A stretch of DNA of 64,000 nucleotides from Duganella sp. Root336D2 (GTDB taxonomy: Bacteria; Pseudomonadota; Gammaproteobacteria; Burkholderiales; Burkholderiaceae_D): NCBI RefSeq assembly GCF_001425005.1, contig NZ_LMDB01000036.1, forward strand, positions 124,001-188,000, in the 5' to 3' direction. Positions 9,342 through 17,367 of the stretch are shown here, in pieces. Within the stretch, counting starts at the first letter, position 1. The number at the start of each line of letters is the position of its first letter. Position numbers and translations under genes: made by a program. The notes beneath the pieces were generated by a model. It was not told the origin of the DNA. It ran no database searches and saw only the letters and a program-made list of their open reading frames with translations.

Positions 9342-10049
9342 ATGATCGGTTCGCGCAGCCTGTTGCTGGTTGGTGCCCTTGCGGCAAACCAGGCGCAGGC
9401 GGCGCAGGTTGAGCGCACCCCATTCCAGATCCGCTGCGAGGACACAATCAGCAAGACGGTCTCGGTGCTGTCGGCGCGCCAGAACGGCTACACCGTCAAC
9501 ACCCAGCTATCGTACAAGCAGCTTTCGGCGATGCGGACCGAAAAGATGCCCGCCACAGGCTATGTGCTGGGCCTGACCCGGACCGAGTCGCGCGTGCAGA
9601 TCGGCCTCGATGGGCCGATGCTCACCGATCCGGCCAGCGGCTATGAATGCGTGGCGCCGCAGATCAAGGTGCAGCTGACGTATGCGCCGGTGCGCATCTA
9701 CGTTGGCAACGAGTTCCCGCCCGGGACCTGCGGTTATGCCGAGATCCTGACGCACGAACTGCGGCACATGAATGCGTACATGGACCACCTGGTCAAGGTG
9801 GAAGAGGTCGTGCGGTCGGCGCTGGCCCGGCGTTTCGAAGCCAAGCCGCTGTATGCCCCGGCCGGCACCGCACGCTCGGCGCTGGCGCACGAGATCGACA
9901 GCGGCTGGCTGCCGTACATCAAGGCCGAAATGGCCAAGGTCGAAGTGCAGCAGGCGCTGATTGATTCGCCGGCCGAATACGCCCGCTTGAGCAAGGCTTG
10001 CAACGGCGAGATACAAACAATTTTACGGAAGTCACGTAGCAAAAAATGA
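9342..10049 (+). CDS. Secreted protein with HEXXH zincin-like motif, uncharacterised
   Basis: A 235-residue protein with a short N-terminal hydrophobic segment ending in AQA, consistent with a signal peptide. Near residue 140 it has THELRHMNAYM, an HEXXH motif like that of zinc metallopeptidases, preceded by a conserved-looking CGYAEIL. Three cysteines in the exported part may form a disulfide. I recall no named family with certainty; DUF922-type proteases are one possibility. It starts four bases after the Nudix gene and overlaps ispD by four bases, so it sits in one transcription unit with both. Confidence 0.7.
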   Translation: MIGSRSLLLVGALAANQAQAAQVERTPFQIRCEDTISKTVSVLSARQNGYTVNTQLSYKQLSAMRTEKMPATGYVLGLTRTESRVQIGLDGPMLTDPASGYECVAPQIKVQLTYAPVRIYVGNEFPPGTCGYAEILTHELRHMNAYMDHLVKVEEVVRSALARRFEAKPLYAPAGTARSALAHEIDSGWLPYIKAEMAKVEVQQALIDSPAEYARLSKACNGEIQTILRKSRSKK

Positions 10050-10729
10050 AGCGATACTTCGCACTGATTCCTGCCGCCGGCGTTGGCGCCCGAATGGCTG
10101 CCGCCAGCCCGAAGCAGTACCTGCCGATCAACGGCGTGCCGATGCTGCAGCACACGCTGGACACCTTCCGCCAGAGCGAACTGATAGCGCACACCTATGT
10201 GGTGGTGAGCGCCGGCGACGGCTATATCGATTCCGTCACGCCCGAACTGGGCGTGACGGTCCTGCGCTGTGGCGGCGCCACGCGCATGGAATCGATCCTG
10301 AACGGCTTGCGTGCCATGCGCGCCCTGGTTGGCGACGACGACATGGTGCTGGTGCACGATGCCGCGCGCCCTGGCCTGACGACGGCCCTTGTTGCCAGGC
10401 TGATTTCCGCAGTCGGCGACCATGAAGGCGGCGGCCTGCTTGCGCTGCCGGTGGTTGACACGGTAAAGTCCACGCGCTCCGGCGCGTTGCAGACCACGCC
10501 GCGCGACGGGCTGTGGCTGGCACAGACGCCGCAGATGTTTTCCTATGCGCTGCTGTTGCGCGCCCTGGCGCAGGCGCCGGACCCGAACGCCATCACCGAT
10601 GATGCCAGCGCGGTCGAGATGCTGGGCTTCTCGCCGAAGCTGGTGGAAGGCCATCCGCGCAATATGAAGGTGACGCTGCCGGCCGACATCGCCATCGCAG
10701 AAATGTATTTAGGACAGGATTCAAAATGA
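10046..10729 (+). CDS. ispD: 2-C-methyl-D-erythritol 4-phosphate cytidylyltransferase
   Basis: Third enzyme of the non-mevalonate isoprenoid pathway, forming CDP-methylerythritol from MEP and CTP. The 227-residue protein starts with the nucleotide-binding motif IPAAGVGARMAAASPKQYLP, has VLVHDAARPG in the middle and ends with VTLPADIAIAE. These are the family signatures and the length is normal. Overlaps the upstream HEXXH gene and the downstream ispF by four bases each. Confidence 0.97.
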   Translation: MKRYFALIPAAGVGARMAAASPKQYLPINGVPMLQHTLDTFRQSELIAHTYVVVSAGDGYIDSVTPELGVTVLRCGGATRMESILNGLRAMRALVGDDDMVLVHDAARPGLTTALVARLISAVGDHEGGGLLALPVVDTVKSTRSGALQTTPRDGLWLAQTPQMFSYALLLRALAQAPDPNAITDDASAVEMLGFSPKLVEGHPRNMKVTLPADIAIAEMYLGQDSK

Positions 10730-11223
10730 CGCAACTCCCATTCCGTATCGGCCAGGGCTACGACTCGCACCGCCTGGTTGAAGGCCGCAAGCTGATTCTG
10801 GGCGGGGTCGAGATCCCGCACGAGCGCGGCCTGCTCGGGCACTCGGATGCCGACGCGCTGCTGCATGCGATCACCGACGCCATTCTCGGCGCGGCGGCGC
10901 TGGGCGATATCGGCAAGCATTTCCCTGACACGGCTGAAGAGTTCCGCGGCGCTGATTCACGCGTGCTGCTGCGCGAGGCGGCCAAGCGCGTGCGTGCCAC
11001 CGGCTACGATATCGGCAATGTCGACTGCACCATCATCGCCCAGCGCCCGAAAATGGCGCCGCACATCGCCGGGATGGCAGCCAATATCGCCTCCGACCTG
11101 GGCGTGCCGGTTGGCCACGTGAACGTAAAAGCCAAGACCAACGAGAAGCTTGGCTATCTCGGGCGAGAAGAGGGCATCAACGCCGAAGCGGTTGCGCTGC
11201 TGGTGCTGTGCCAGGGAGCATAA
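10726..11223 (+). CDS. ispF: 2-C-methyl-D-erythritol 2,4-cyclodiphosphate synthase
   Basis: Cyclises CDP-ME 2-phosphate to MEcPP, two steps after IspD. The 165-residue trimeric enzyme shows the N-terminal GQGYDSHRL with the zinc-binding D and H, the LLGHSDADALLHAITDAILG motif with the second histidine, and the C-terminal KAKTNEKLGYLGR. Length is normal. Translationally coupled to ispD through an ATGA overlap. Confidence 0.97.
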   Translation: MTQLPFRIGQGYDSHRLVEGRKLILGGVEIPHERGLLGHSDADALLHAITDAILGAAALGDIGKHFPDTAEEFRGADSRVLLREAAKRVRATGYDIGNVDCTIIAQRPKMAPHIAGMAANIASDLGVPVGHVNVKAKTNEKLGYLGREEGINAEAVALLVLCQGA

Positions 11224-11227
11224 GGCC

Positions 11228-12151
11228 ATGACGGATCACCAGCCGCCGGACGATCCAGCGCCCGGCGCGCAGTTTGCCGCGTCACGCCTGCCGCCACTCC
11301 AGGCTTCGCGCAGCCAGGCTGCCGATGACGCTGCGCAGGCTGCAAAAGCCGAAGCGCGCGAGCGCCGCGATGCTGAGATGCGGGGCGTATCGTCGATGCA
11401 GGAAATGCGTGAGTCGATCCGCACTTCAGCCCGCGCCTTGCCGGCCATCGATGCCGTGCCGCGAGTTCGTCCCATGAGCGCAACCGCGTTTCGCACGCGC
11501 GCGCGTGAAGGCCTGCCATTCCTGATTCCCGGCGCGGTGGCGCGCTGGCCGATCTGCGCGCTCGGTCCCGAGGTTCTGCGAGAGCGCTTCGGCGACGTAC
11601 ATGTGCGGGCGCGGGTCGGCGACTACATCGGCACCGCATTTGCCCCGGACCGCGCAATGCTGGACACGACGATGCGCGAATACCTCGATCTCGCCGCAGT
11701 GACCGAAGGGTTGCCGCCATACCTTGGCAACCTTGAGCTGCGCGAGTTGAACAGCCTGTGCCACTGGCCGACATATTTTGAGAAGATGGGACCACCGCGC
11801 TTCTGGATCGGTCCTGCAGGAACCGTGACGCCGCTGCACAGCGACTTTGACGACAACATCTTTGCGCAAGTGTGGGGCACCAAGCGGATCTTTCTGTCGC
11901 CGCCGCACCACGATGAATTCCTCTACAGCCGCGAAGCGAACCCGGTCCTGTTCGGCAGCCCGTTCGACCCTGAATCCCCTGACTTCGAGCGCTACCCGCT
12001 GGCGCGCCAGGCTACGATGATCGAAGTGATCGTCCAGCCGGGCGACATGCTGTACGTTCCCGCTGGCTGGTACCATCAGGTTCGCGCGCTGACTTTCTCC
12101 CTTTCTTCCAACCGCTGGGCACGCGGTCTTCCATACGCATTGCACCGATAA
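11228..12151 (+). CDS. Cupin-like (JmjC-type) domain protein
   Basis: A 307-residue protein with a low-complexity first 90 residues followed by a cupin_8/JmjC fold. The Fe(II) facial triad is visible: HSD in TPLHSDFDDNIFAQVWG and the distal histidine in VPAGWYHQVRAL, so a 2-oxoglutarate-dependent hydroxylase activity is likely; the substrate is unknown. Start placed at the ATG five bases after ispF stop (GCATAAGGCC leader) rather than the longer in-frame ATG inside ispF. Confidence 0.82.
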   Translation: MTDHQPPDDPAPGAQFAASRLPPLQASRSQAADDAAQAAKAEARERRDAEMRGVSSMQEMRESIRTSARALPAIDAVPRVRPMSATAFRTRAREGLPFLIPGAVARWPICALGPEVLRERFGDVHVRARVGDYIGTAFAPDRAMLDTTMREYLDLAAVTEGLPPYLGNLELRELNSLCHWPTYFEKMGPPRFWIGPAGTVTPLHSDFDDNIFAQVWGTKRIFLSPPHHDEFLYSREANPVLFGSPFDPESPDFERYPLARQATMIEVIVQPGDMLYVPAGWYHQVRALTFSLSSNRWARGLPYALHR

Positions 12152-12152
12152 C

Positions 12153-12600
12153 TTTAAACTGCCATCCCAGTGGGCGCTCGTCAAATCCGAAGAATCAGTA
12201 GCTTACTTCCAGAATGCGGACGCACTTCGGGTCTTTTGCCGTGGTGCAGCGGAGTCGAACGGTCTCGCTATGGTCGAGGTGGAACCTGTTCGAATTGCAG
12301 ATCTTCCAGCTGTGCGAACGGTCTTTAAGGCCGCCTGGAGCCACACGGCTTAGCTTTCATCGGTTGCTAGTTGCGCCCGTCGTAAGTGCTGCAGAACCAT
12401 TCACATACCACACGCCACGCATGGGTTTCTGGTCAAGACTCCTGGGCAAAAATAGGGCTACTTTAATCTCCAGCACCGTTGAGGTAGTTCAGAAGGATTC
12501 GCATTCCTCCTTTGATCTCTTCGCGGGCGGGATTGCGCCCGTGGTACCGCAGAGTACCTCGTTCGAAGTCGCTAGCCTGCATTTCCGGACAATCTTCATC
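12153..12600 (+). pseudogene. Decayed coding stretch between JmjC gene and next hypothetical
   Basis: This 540-base interval has no convincing intact gene. Reading from 12153 gives 66 open codons with no start (FKLPSQWALVKSEESVAYFQ and so on, including the family-like string VRIADLPAVRTVFKAAW) ending at TAG 12351-12353. From 12352 another plus frame stays open to 12699, with an ATG at 12421 opening a peptide that begins MGFWSRLLGK. The base composition is more AT-rich than the flanks. It looks like remnants of one or two small accessory genes broken by frameshift. Confidence 0.45.
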
Positions 12601-12691
12601 AAGAACATAAGTCAAGCAGGCTCGGCTGGAAGCCTGATTTTCCTGTCGGCGGCGCTGGGCGGTGTTGAGGTGGATCAGGTAAGATCGCGGG

Positions 12692-12994
12692 ATGACTAGG
12701 GATACTTTTGATTACCGCGAGGTGGCGGTCGAGTCGGTCGAGGAATACGGCCGGGTGGTGGTGCGGGCGGTGAATGGGCAGGCGTTCAGCCCCGAGATGC
12801 GGGTCGAATGTTCGCGGCAATTGCGCGATACGGCTGTTTATCCGCTGGGCACCTGCTTCCTGGTGCTGGCGAAGATGACGGACCGCCTGGGCAGTGAGCC
12901 TTACCTGTATGTCTTCCACGGCGATCCGGTCAAGCTACTGGCGCCGGAGCAGCTGGAGACCTTCCTCAACGACCGCCGCCGCTTGCGGATTTAG
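12692..12994 (+). CDS. Hypothetical protein, 100 residues
   Basis: A small soluble-looking protein with no signal peptide or membrane segment. It shows alternating hydrophobic strands (VVVRAVNGQAF, CFLVLAKMTD, PYLYVFHGD) suggestive of a beta-rich fold and a basic C-terminus (NDRRRLRI). I do not recognise the family. The codon usage is like its GC-rich neighbours, unlike the decayed region just before it. It is followed by a 10-base gap and a secreted hypothetical protein and may share a transcript with it. Confidence 0.65.
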   Translation: MTRDTFDYREVAVESVEEYGRVVVRAVNGQAFSPEMRVECSRQLRDTAVYPLGTCFLVLAKMTDRLGSEPYLYVFHGDPVKLLAPEQLETFLNDRRRLRI

Positions 12995-13004
12995 GAGAAC
13001 TTCG

Positions 13005-13865
13005 ATGAAGCTTGCTATCGCCTCTTTGCTGGCAGTGCCTGCGCTGGCTTTGGCGCAGGTAGCCGATCCGCAGCCTGACGAGTTGCTGCAAATCGCTTTC
13101 CCGAAATGGAAGGATGAAGAGGGCGGGCGTGCGCAGTCCATTCCGACCAGCGCCGCGACGCGCGGCTGGAATGCAAAGCAGGGCAAGAAGCGCAATGTCA
13201 TCGTGGTGCCGCGCCAGGCTGTGCGTGTCGCGCCGGACCGCATCGTGCTGCTGGCGACCCTGGTGCCGGCCGGAGACAGCGGTGATCCGCAAGTGGCGCA
13301 TGGCACGCCCGTGGGCCTTGCTGCCTATACCTTCAAGCCCGGCAAGGATGGCTGGAAGGTTGCCAGGCGCCAGGAGCCGTTTGACCTGCAGGGTTATGAG
13401 GGGCGGGCGCAGATGGCCCTGGTACCATTGCCAGGAACTTCGCAGGCGCTGCAAGTCACTTGGGGTAGCTGCTGGCAAGGGCGCTGTGCAGACGCATTCG
13501 CGCTGTATGCAATCGGCGGCGATGGCGTGAAGGCGAAGCCGCTGTTGCGGCAGAAGATCAAGGGAAATAACCTGTATTCGCGACCCGATTGCGTCGAGCG
13601 CCTGAACGCGATCATGCAAGGCCTGCAGCCAGCCGATCCCGCCTACGCCGACGAGAAGGTGCCGCCGGGCTTGTGCTATGCCATCGAGGGGCGTTGGGAT
13701 ATTGGCAGCGCAGGCGCCCTGACGCTGCGCTTCGCCGGCGCGATGAGCAAGGCTGGAAAGGGCGGCAACGCGCCGGCCCAGCGCATCGACCAGGCGATGA
13801 AATTCGAATTCCGTGGCGGGCGTTACGTGCCCGTCTCCGGCAGCAACCCCGTTCCAGACGCTTAA
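13005..13865 (+). CDS. Secreted hypothetical protein
   Basis: A 286-residue protein with a clear signal peptide (MKLAIASLLAVPALALAQ, cleavage after ALA likely). The mature part has four cysteines in two pairs (WGSCWQGRC and around RPDC...GLCYAIEG), suggesting two disulfides in a periplasmic domain. No known motif. Start chosen at the ATG at 13005 preceded by TTAGGAGAACTTCG, an excellent ribosome binding site; the longer upstream reading overlaps the previous gene and lacks such a site. Confidence 0.75.
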   Translation: MKLAIASLLAVPALALAQVADPQPDELLQIAFPKWKDEEGGRAQSIPTSAATRGWNAKQGKKRNVIVVPRQAVRVAPDRIVLLATLVPAGDSGDPQVAHGTPVGLAAYTFKPGKDGWKVARRQEPFDLQGYEGRAQMALVPLPGTSQALQVTWGSCWQGRCADAFALYAIGGDGVKAKPLLRQKIKGNNLYSRPDCVERLNAIMQGLQPADPAYADEKVPPGLCYAIEGRWDIGSAGALTLRFAGAMSKAGKGGNAPAQRIDQAMKFEFRGGRYVPVSGSNPVPDA

Positions 13866-13888
13866 ACAAAAGGAGACCTACGTTGATC

Positions 13889-14293
13889 ATGATCCGGGAA
13901 ATTGACCACATCGTGCTGCGCGTCGTCGATGCCGACCGCATGATCCGCTTCTACACTGAGATTCTTGGCTGCACCATCGAACGACGCCAGGACGAGATTG
14001 GCCTGATCCAGCTGCGCGCCGGCAGTTCGTTGGTTGACCTGGTGCCGATCGATAAGAAACTGGGCAAGATGGGCGGCGCCGCGCCGGGCAAGGAAGGCCG
14101 CAATGTCGACCATTTCTGCTTCCGTGTCGAGCCGTTTGACGAAGCGGCGATCCGCGCCCATCTGACGGCGCATGACGTCGCCAATGGCCCATCCGAATCG
14201 CGCTACGGGGCGGAAGGCGAGGGGCCGTCGATCTACGTCAACGACCCGGAAGGCAACACCGTCGAACTGCGCGGCGCGCCTTACGCCGGCTGA
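13889..14293 (+). CDS. VOC (glyoxalase/bleomycin-resistance) superfamily protein
   Basis: A single-domain VOC protein of 134 residues. It begins IREIDHIVLRVVDADRMIRF with the first metal-ligand histidine and has VDHFCFRV and a C-terminal DPEGNTVELRG with the glutamate ligand, so the metal site looks complete. The exact reaction is not predictable. An in-frame TTG at 13883 lies seven bases from AGGAG, whereas the ATG used here is about 13 bases away, so the true protein may be two residues longer. Confidence 0.85.
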   Translation: MIREIDHIVLRVVDADRMIRFYTEILGCTIERRQDEIGLIQLRAGSSLVDLVPIDKKLGKMGGAAPGKEGRNVDHFCFRVEPFDEAAIRAHLTAHDVANGPSESRYGAEGEGPSIYVNDPEGNTVELRGAPYAG

Positions 14294-15271
14294 TTACTCG
14301 TCGTCGTCCTCGTCGTCTTTCTTGAGCTTCGAGGACTTGCGCGCTTCGTCGGCGGCCGCTTTCAGCTTGGCTGCATCGCCCATGAATTCATCCACGCTGT
14401 GGTCTTTGCTCTGGCGTACTTCCGGCGGCAGGATCACCGACATGTACAGCTCGTCGCGCAGGCGGCCGGCGTTTTCGTAGTTGCGCATCAGGATCAGGCC
14501 TGAAGCCAGCGCCAGGAACACCGCGCAAGAAGAAATGAAGGCGCGCGGCTTGTTTGGTTTGACCGTGCGCAGGTGGTGGTAGATCATCGCCACCAGGATC
14601 AGCATCACTACGTGGTTGCCATAGCGCGTGAATACTTCCGCCGACCAGGCATAGGCCAGCACGCTGCTCAAGGCTTTCCACGCGCCGATTGCCACCAGGC
14701 CGCTGCCGAGGATGAAGAGGTGGCGACCCAGGCGCGGGTGGCCGCCGAACAGGCGGTTGGCCAATGCCCAGACACCGCTCCACACCATGCCGGCGCCGAT
14801 GCCGGTAACAATGACGAGCAGGTAGCGGATGGCCTGGAAGGCCCCGGTATCCGACAGCGCTTCGGTGACGGCGACGAACAGCGCAATCAATGCCATGCCG
14901 GCCAAGGCCGGCACGCCGCCCTCCCAGGCGTGCATGGTGGTGTCGGTGACTTCGGCTTCAACCGGGAAGGCCGCATCGCGTACGCGCAGGCGGGTGTGGC
15001 CGAGGCGGACCACGGTGGTGCCGTTGATCGGCAGCGAGGCATGGCGCTTGCCGTGTACCACAATCCCGTTCTGGCTCCCCACGTCGCGCATCACGAGCGC
15101 ACCGTCTTCGGCCAGTTCAACTACCGCGTGGGTAGCGGCGGTATGCGCATCGTCGAGGATGAAATCGTTGTTGTAGCCGCGGCCGATGGTGATCGGCAGC
15201 TTGTCGACGCGGTGGCGATGCAGCACGTCGCCATTACGCGCCAGCGTCTCAATGAAGAATGGGCCGTTCAT
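14294..15271 (-). CDS. FHA-domain integral membrane protein with acidic tail
   Basis: A 325-residue protein with an N-terminal forkhead-associated domain (residues 5-105): GRGYNN, ATHAVVEL and DVGSQNGIVVHG give the conserved Gly-Arg, His and Asn positions that bind phosphothreonine. Residues about 120-270 hold four or five membrane helices, and the C-terminus is a charged helix ending KLKKDDEDDDE. It would sense phosphoproteins on the cytoplasmic side. Its start overlaps the stop of the upstream serine protease by four bases, so the two are coupled. No Ser/Thr kinase gene is seen in the window. Confidence 0.85.
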   Translation of the reverse strand: MNGPFFIETLARNGDVLHRHRVDKLPITIGRGYNNDFILDDAHTAATHAVVELAEDGALVMRDVGSQNGIVVHGKRHASLPINGTTVVRLGHTRLRVRDAAFPVEAEVTDTTMHAWEGGVPALAGMALIALFVAVTEALSDTGAFQAIRYLLVIVTGIGAGMVWSGVWALANRLFGGHPRLGRHLFILGSGLVAIGAWKALSSVLAYAWSAEVFTRYGNHVVMLILVAMIYHHLRTVKPNKPRAFISSCAVFLALASGLILMRNYENAGRLRDELYMSVILPPEVRQSKDHSVDEFMGDAAKLKAAADEARKSSKLKKDDEDDDE

Positions 15272-16584
15272 TTCTTGCCCCCGCGCGCCAGCGATTCGAG
15301 GAAGGCACGCGAGGCGCGCAGGCCGTTTTCATACGATACGCCGCGCGCATCGAGGCGGCTTTGCAGGTTCATTTTGCCTTCGTCGGTGCTGGAGGTCAGC
15401 AGGGCGAAGTCGTACAGGCCGTCGAACTTGCGATAGGCGCGCACGCACATCACGGCGCGCATCGGCAGGGTGCTGTTCTTGACGAATTGTTCGGTGCACA
15501 TCGGGCCGGTCAGGCGCTTGTCTTTGTGGCTGCCGAAATTCTCGTTCTTGAACGAATTGCTGGACAGGACGGCGAAGCGCACTTCATCCAGGCCGGTGCT
15601 CTTCATGTACTGGTGCTGGATCTGCACCTGGCCGGTCTGCAGCGAGCCGGAGACGAACAGCGACGACTCCATCTGGCAGTTGGTGACTTCCACCGAGAAC
15701 GAGTCGCGGTCATTGGAACGCCCCCAGCAGCGCATCTGTTCCGATTCGCGCACCGGGACCGAGTACGGCCCCATGGCCTTGGCGGACAGCGGCTTGTCCA
15801 GCAACTGGTCGATCATGGCCTTCTGGTGCACCAGCAGCTGCTGCGCGACGATGGCGGTGAAGTCCTTCGGCGGCTTGGCTTCCGGATCGACTCGCTTCAG
15901 CAGTTCCTGCGCGTAGCGGGCCGGAACCAGGAAGGACACCAGTTCGCCGTCCAGGCGCTTGGAAACGTTGATGCCGGCCACTGCGCCATCCACGGTCACG
16001 CTAGGGCCGCCGCTCATGCCGGCGTTGATCGGGCCGGTGAACATCAGCTGTTCGTAGAAGCTGCGCGCGATCACGCCGTTGAACGAACCTTCGGAGATGG
16101 CAAAGCCCAGGTCGAGCGGATTGCCGAGCGAGTAAAGATATTGGCCCTGCGTCAGCGTGACCGGCTTGTCGCCCAGCTTGAAGTAGCCGGTGCCGTAGCG
16201 GTTGACGCGCACCACGGCCAGGTCGTGCAGCACGTCCACCGCCAGCAATTCGATATTGCCGCGCTGGCCGGCGGTGTCGACCCATTCACCGGTGTAGGTG
16301 TCGGGGTCGAGCGCAAACTGCGAAACGACGTGGTAGTTGGTCAATACCAGGTTGGAGGTTCCGACCAGGAAGCCGGAACCCACCGAAGATTGGGTGCGGC
16401 CGGTTTTCAGCAGCGAGCGAACTTGCAGCAGGTCGGCCTTGGCGGCGGAATAGAGTTTTTGCGCAGTGCTCGATGGCGTTGGCAGGGCGACTGCATCGGG
16501 GGCGGTAGCCGGCGCCTGCTGGGCGTTGGCTGCCATGCAGCCCCAGGTCAAAGTCAGTAGTAAAGCCAGTTTAGTGAATTTCAT
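15268..16584 (-). CDS. Secreted trypsin-like serine protease with unassigned C-terminal domain
   Basis: A 438-residue exported protein (signal peptide ending AANA). Residues about 50-220 are a trypsin-like/S1C domain with catalytic His85 (VLTNYHVV), Asp121 (VLHDLAVV) and Ser191 (NAGMSGGPSV). Unlike DegP/HtrA there is no PDZ domain; residues 225-438 form a separate region containing several cysteines (QMRCWGRS, VTNCQMES, GPMCTEQF, AVMCVRAY) that I cannot assign. It is the first gene of a two-gene unit with the FHA membrane protein. Confidence 0.85.
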   Translation of the reverse strand: MKFTKLALLLTLTWGCMAANAQQAPATAPDAVALPTPSSTAQKLYSAAKADLLQVRSLLKTGRTQSSVGSGFLVGTSNLVLTNYHVVSQFALDPDTYTGEWVDTAGQRGNIELLAVDVLHDLAVVRVNRYGTGYFKLGDKPVTLTQGQYLYSLGNPLDLGFAISEGSFNGVIARSFYEQLMFTGPINAGMSGGPSVTVDGAVAGINVSKRLDGELVSFLVPARYAQELLKRVDPEAKPPKDFTAIVAQQLLVHQKAMIDQLLDKPLSAKAMGPYSVPVRESEQMRCWGRSNDRDSFSVEVTNCQMESSLFVSGSLQTGQVQIQHQYMKSTGLDEVRFAVLSSNSFKNENFGSHKDKRLTGPMCTEQFVKNSTLPMRAVMCVRAYRKFDGLYDFALLTSSTDEGKMNLQSRLDARGVSYENGLRASRAFLESLARGGKK

Positions 16585-16616
16585 CTAATCCTTCGACCGG
16601 GGGGAGTAAGGCGGGA

Positions 16617-17270
16617 TTACAGTTCGCCGTCTTCGGCGGCAGGCGGCGTGACCGGGGTCATCATGTGCCCCAGCTTGAGCGCCTTGGTGTTCAGGTAGTG
16701 CTGGTTGAAGGCATTGCGGTTGACCAGCAGCGGCACCCGTTCGGCCACTTCGACGCCGAGCGTGCCCATGGCTGCGATCTTGCGCGGATTGTTGGTCATC
16801 AGTTTCAGGCTCTTCACGCCGAACTGTTTGAGCATCGGCTCCACCAGGGCGTAGTTGCGCTGGTCCGGCTTGAAGCCCAGTTGTTCGTTCGCTTGCACGG
16901 TGTCGGCGCCTTGCTCTTGCAGGCGGTAGGCGCGCATCTTGTTGATCAGGCCAATGCCGCGGCCTTCCTGGCGCAGGTAGAGCAGCACGCCGCGGCCTTC
17001 TTCGGCGATGCGTTTCAGCGCGCCTTCAAGCTGGGCGCCGCAGTCGCAGCGCTGGGAGAACAGGACGTCGCCGGTCAGGCATTCGGAGTGGACGCGCGCC
17101 AGCACTGGCTCGCCATTGCCGATATCGCCCAGCACCATGGCCAGGTGCTCCTTGCCGGTGGCGTGTTCGACGAAGGCATGCAGCGTGAACTGGGCCCACG
17201 GCGTCGGCAGGGCGCATGAAGTGACGTAGTCCAGGTCTTCTTTTACCGGTTGTTCTGCTACGGGCTGCAT
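16617..17270 (-). CDS. ribA: GTP cyclohydrolase II
   Basis: First committed enzyme of riboflavin synthesis, converting GTP to the diaminopyrimidine intermediate, formate and pyrophosphate. The 217-residue protein has the zinc-binding motif CLTGDVLFSQRCDCGAQL with three cysteines, then YLRQEGRGIGLINKMRAYRL and LMTNNPRKI. It is the stand-alone form without the RibB domain. No FMN riboswitch is visible upstream. Confidence 0.95.
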   Translation of the reverse strand: MQPVAEQPVKEDLDYVTSCALPTPWAQFTLHAFVEHATGKEHLAMVLGDIGNGEPVLARVHSECLTGDVLFSQRCDCGAQLEGALKRIAEEGRGVLLYLRQEGRGIGLINKMRAYRLQEQGADTVQANEQLGFKPDQRNYALVEPMLKQFGVKSLKLMTNNPRKIAAMGTLGVEVAERVPLLVNRNAFNQHYLNTKALKLGHMMTPVTPPAAEDGEL

Positions 17271-17320
17271 GATGCTCTTTCAATCTTTGTATTGTGGAAC
17301 CCTGCAATCATAACAAAAAG

Positions 17321-17365
17321 CCGGTAAATCGGGGCCAGCCCCTTGGGATAGCCCCGACTAACCGG
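17321..17365. repeat. Palindromic repeat between ribA and pirin gene
   Basis: CCGGTAAATCGGGGC at 17321-17335 pairs with GCCCCGACTAACCGG at 17351-17365 with two mismatches, and the loop contains AGCCCCTTGGG. The outer CCGGTAAA and the inner GGG...CCC layout resemble one arm of the element at 8598-8768, so both may belong to one dispersed repeat family. It lies between the ribA promoter region and the 3' end of the pirin gene and could act as a terminator for the latter. Confidence 0.65.
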
Positions 17366-17367
17366 AT

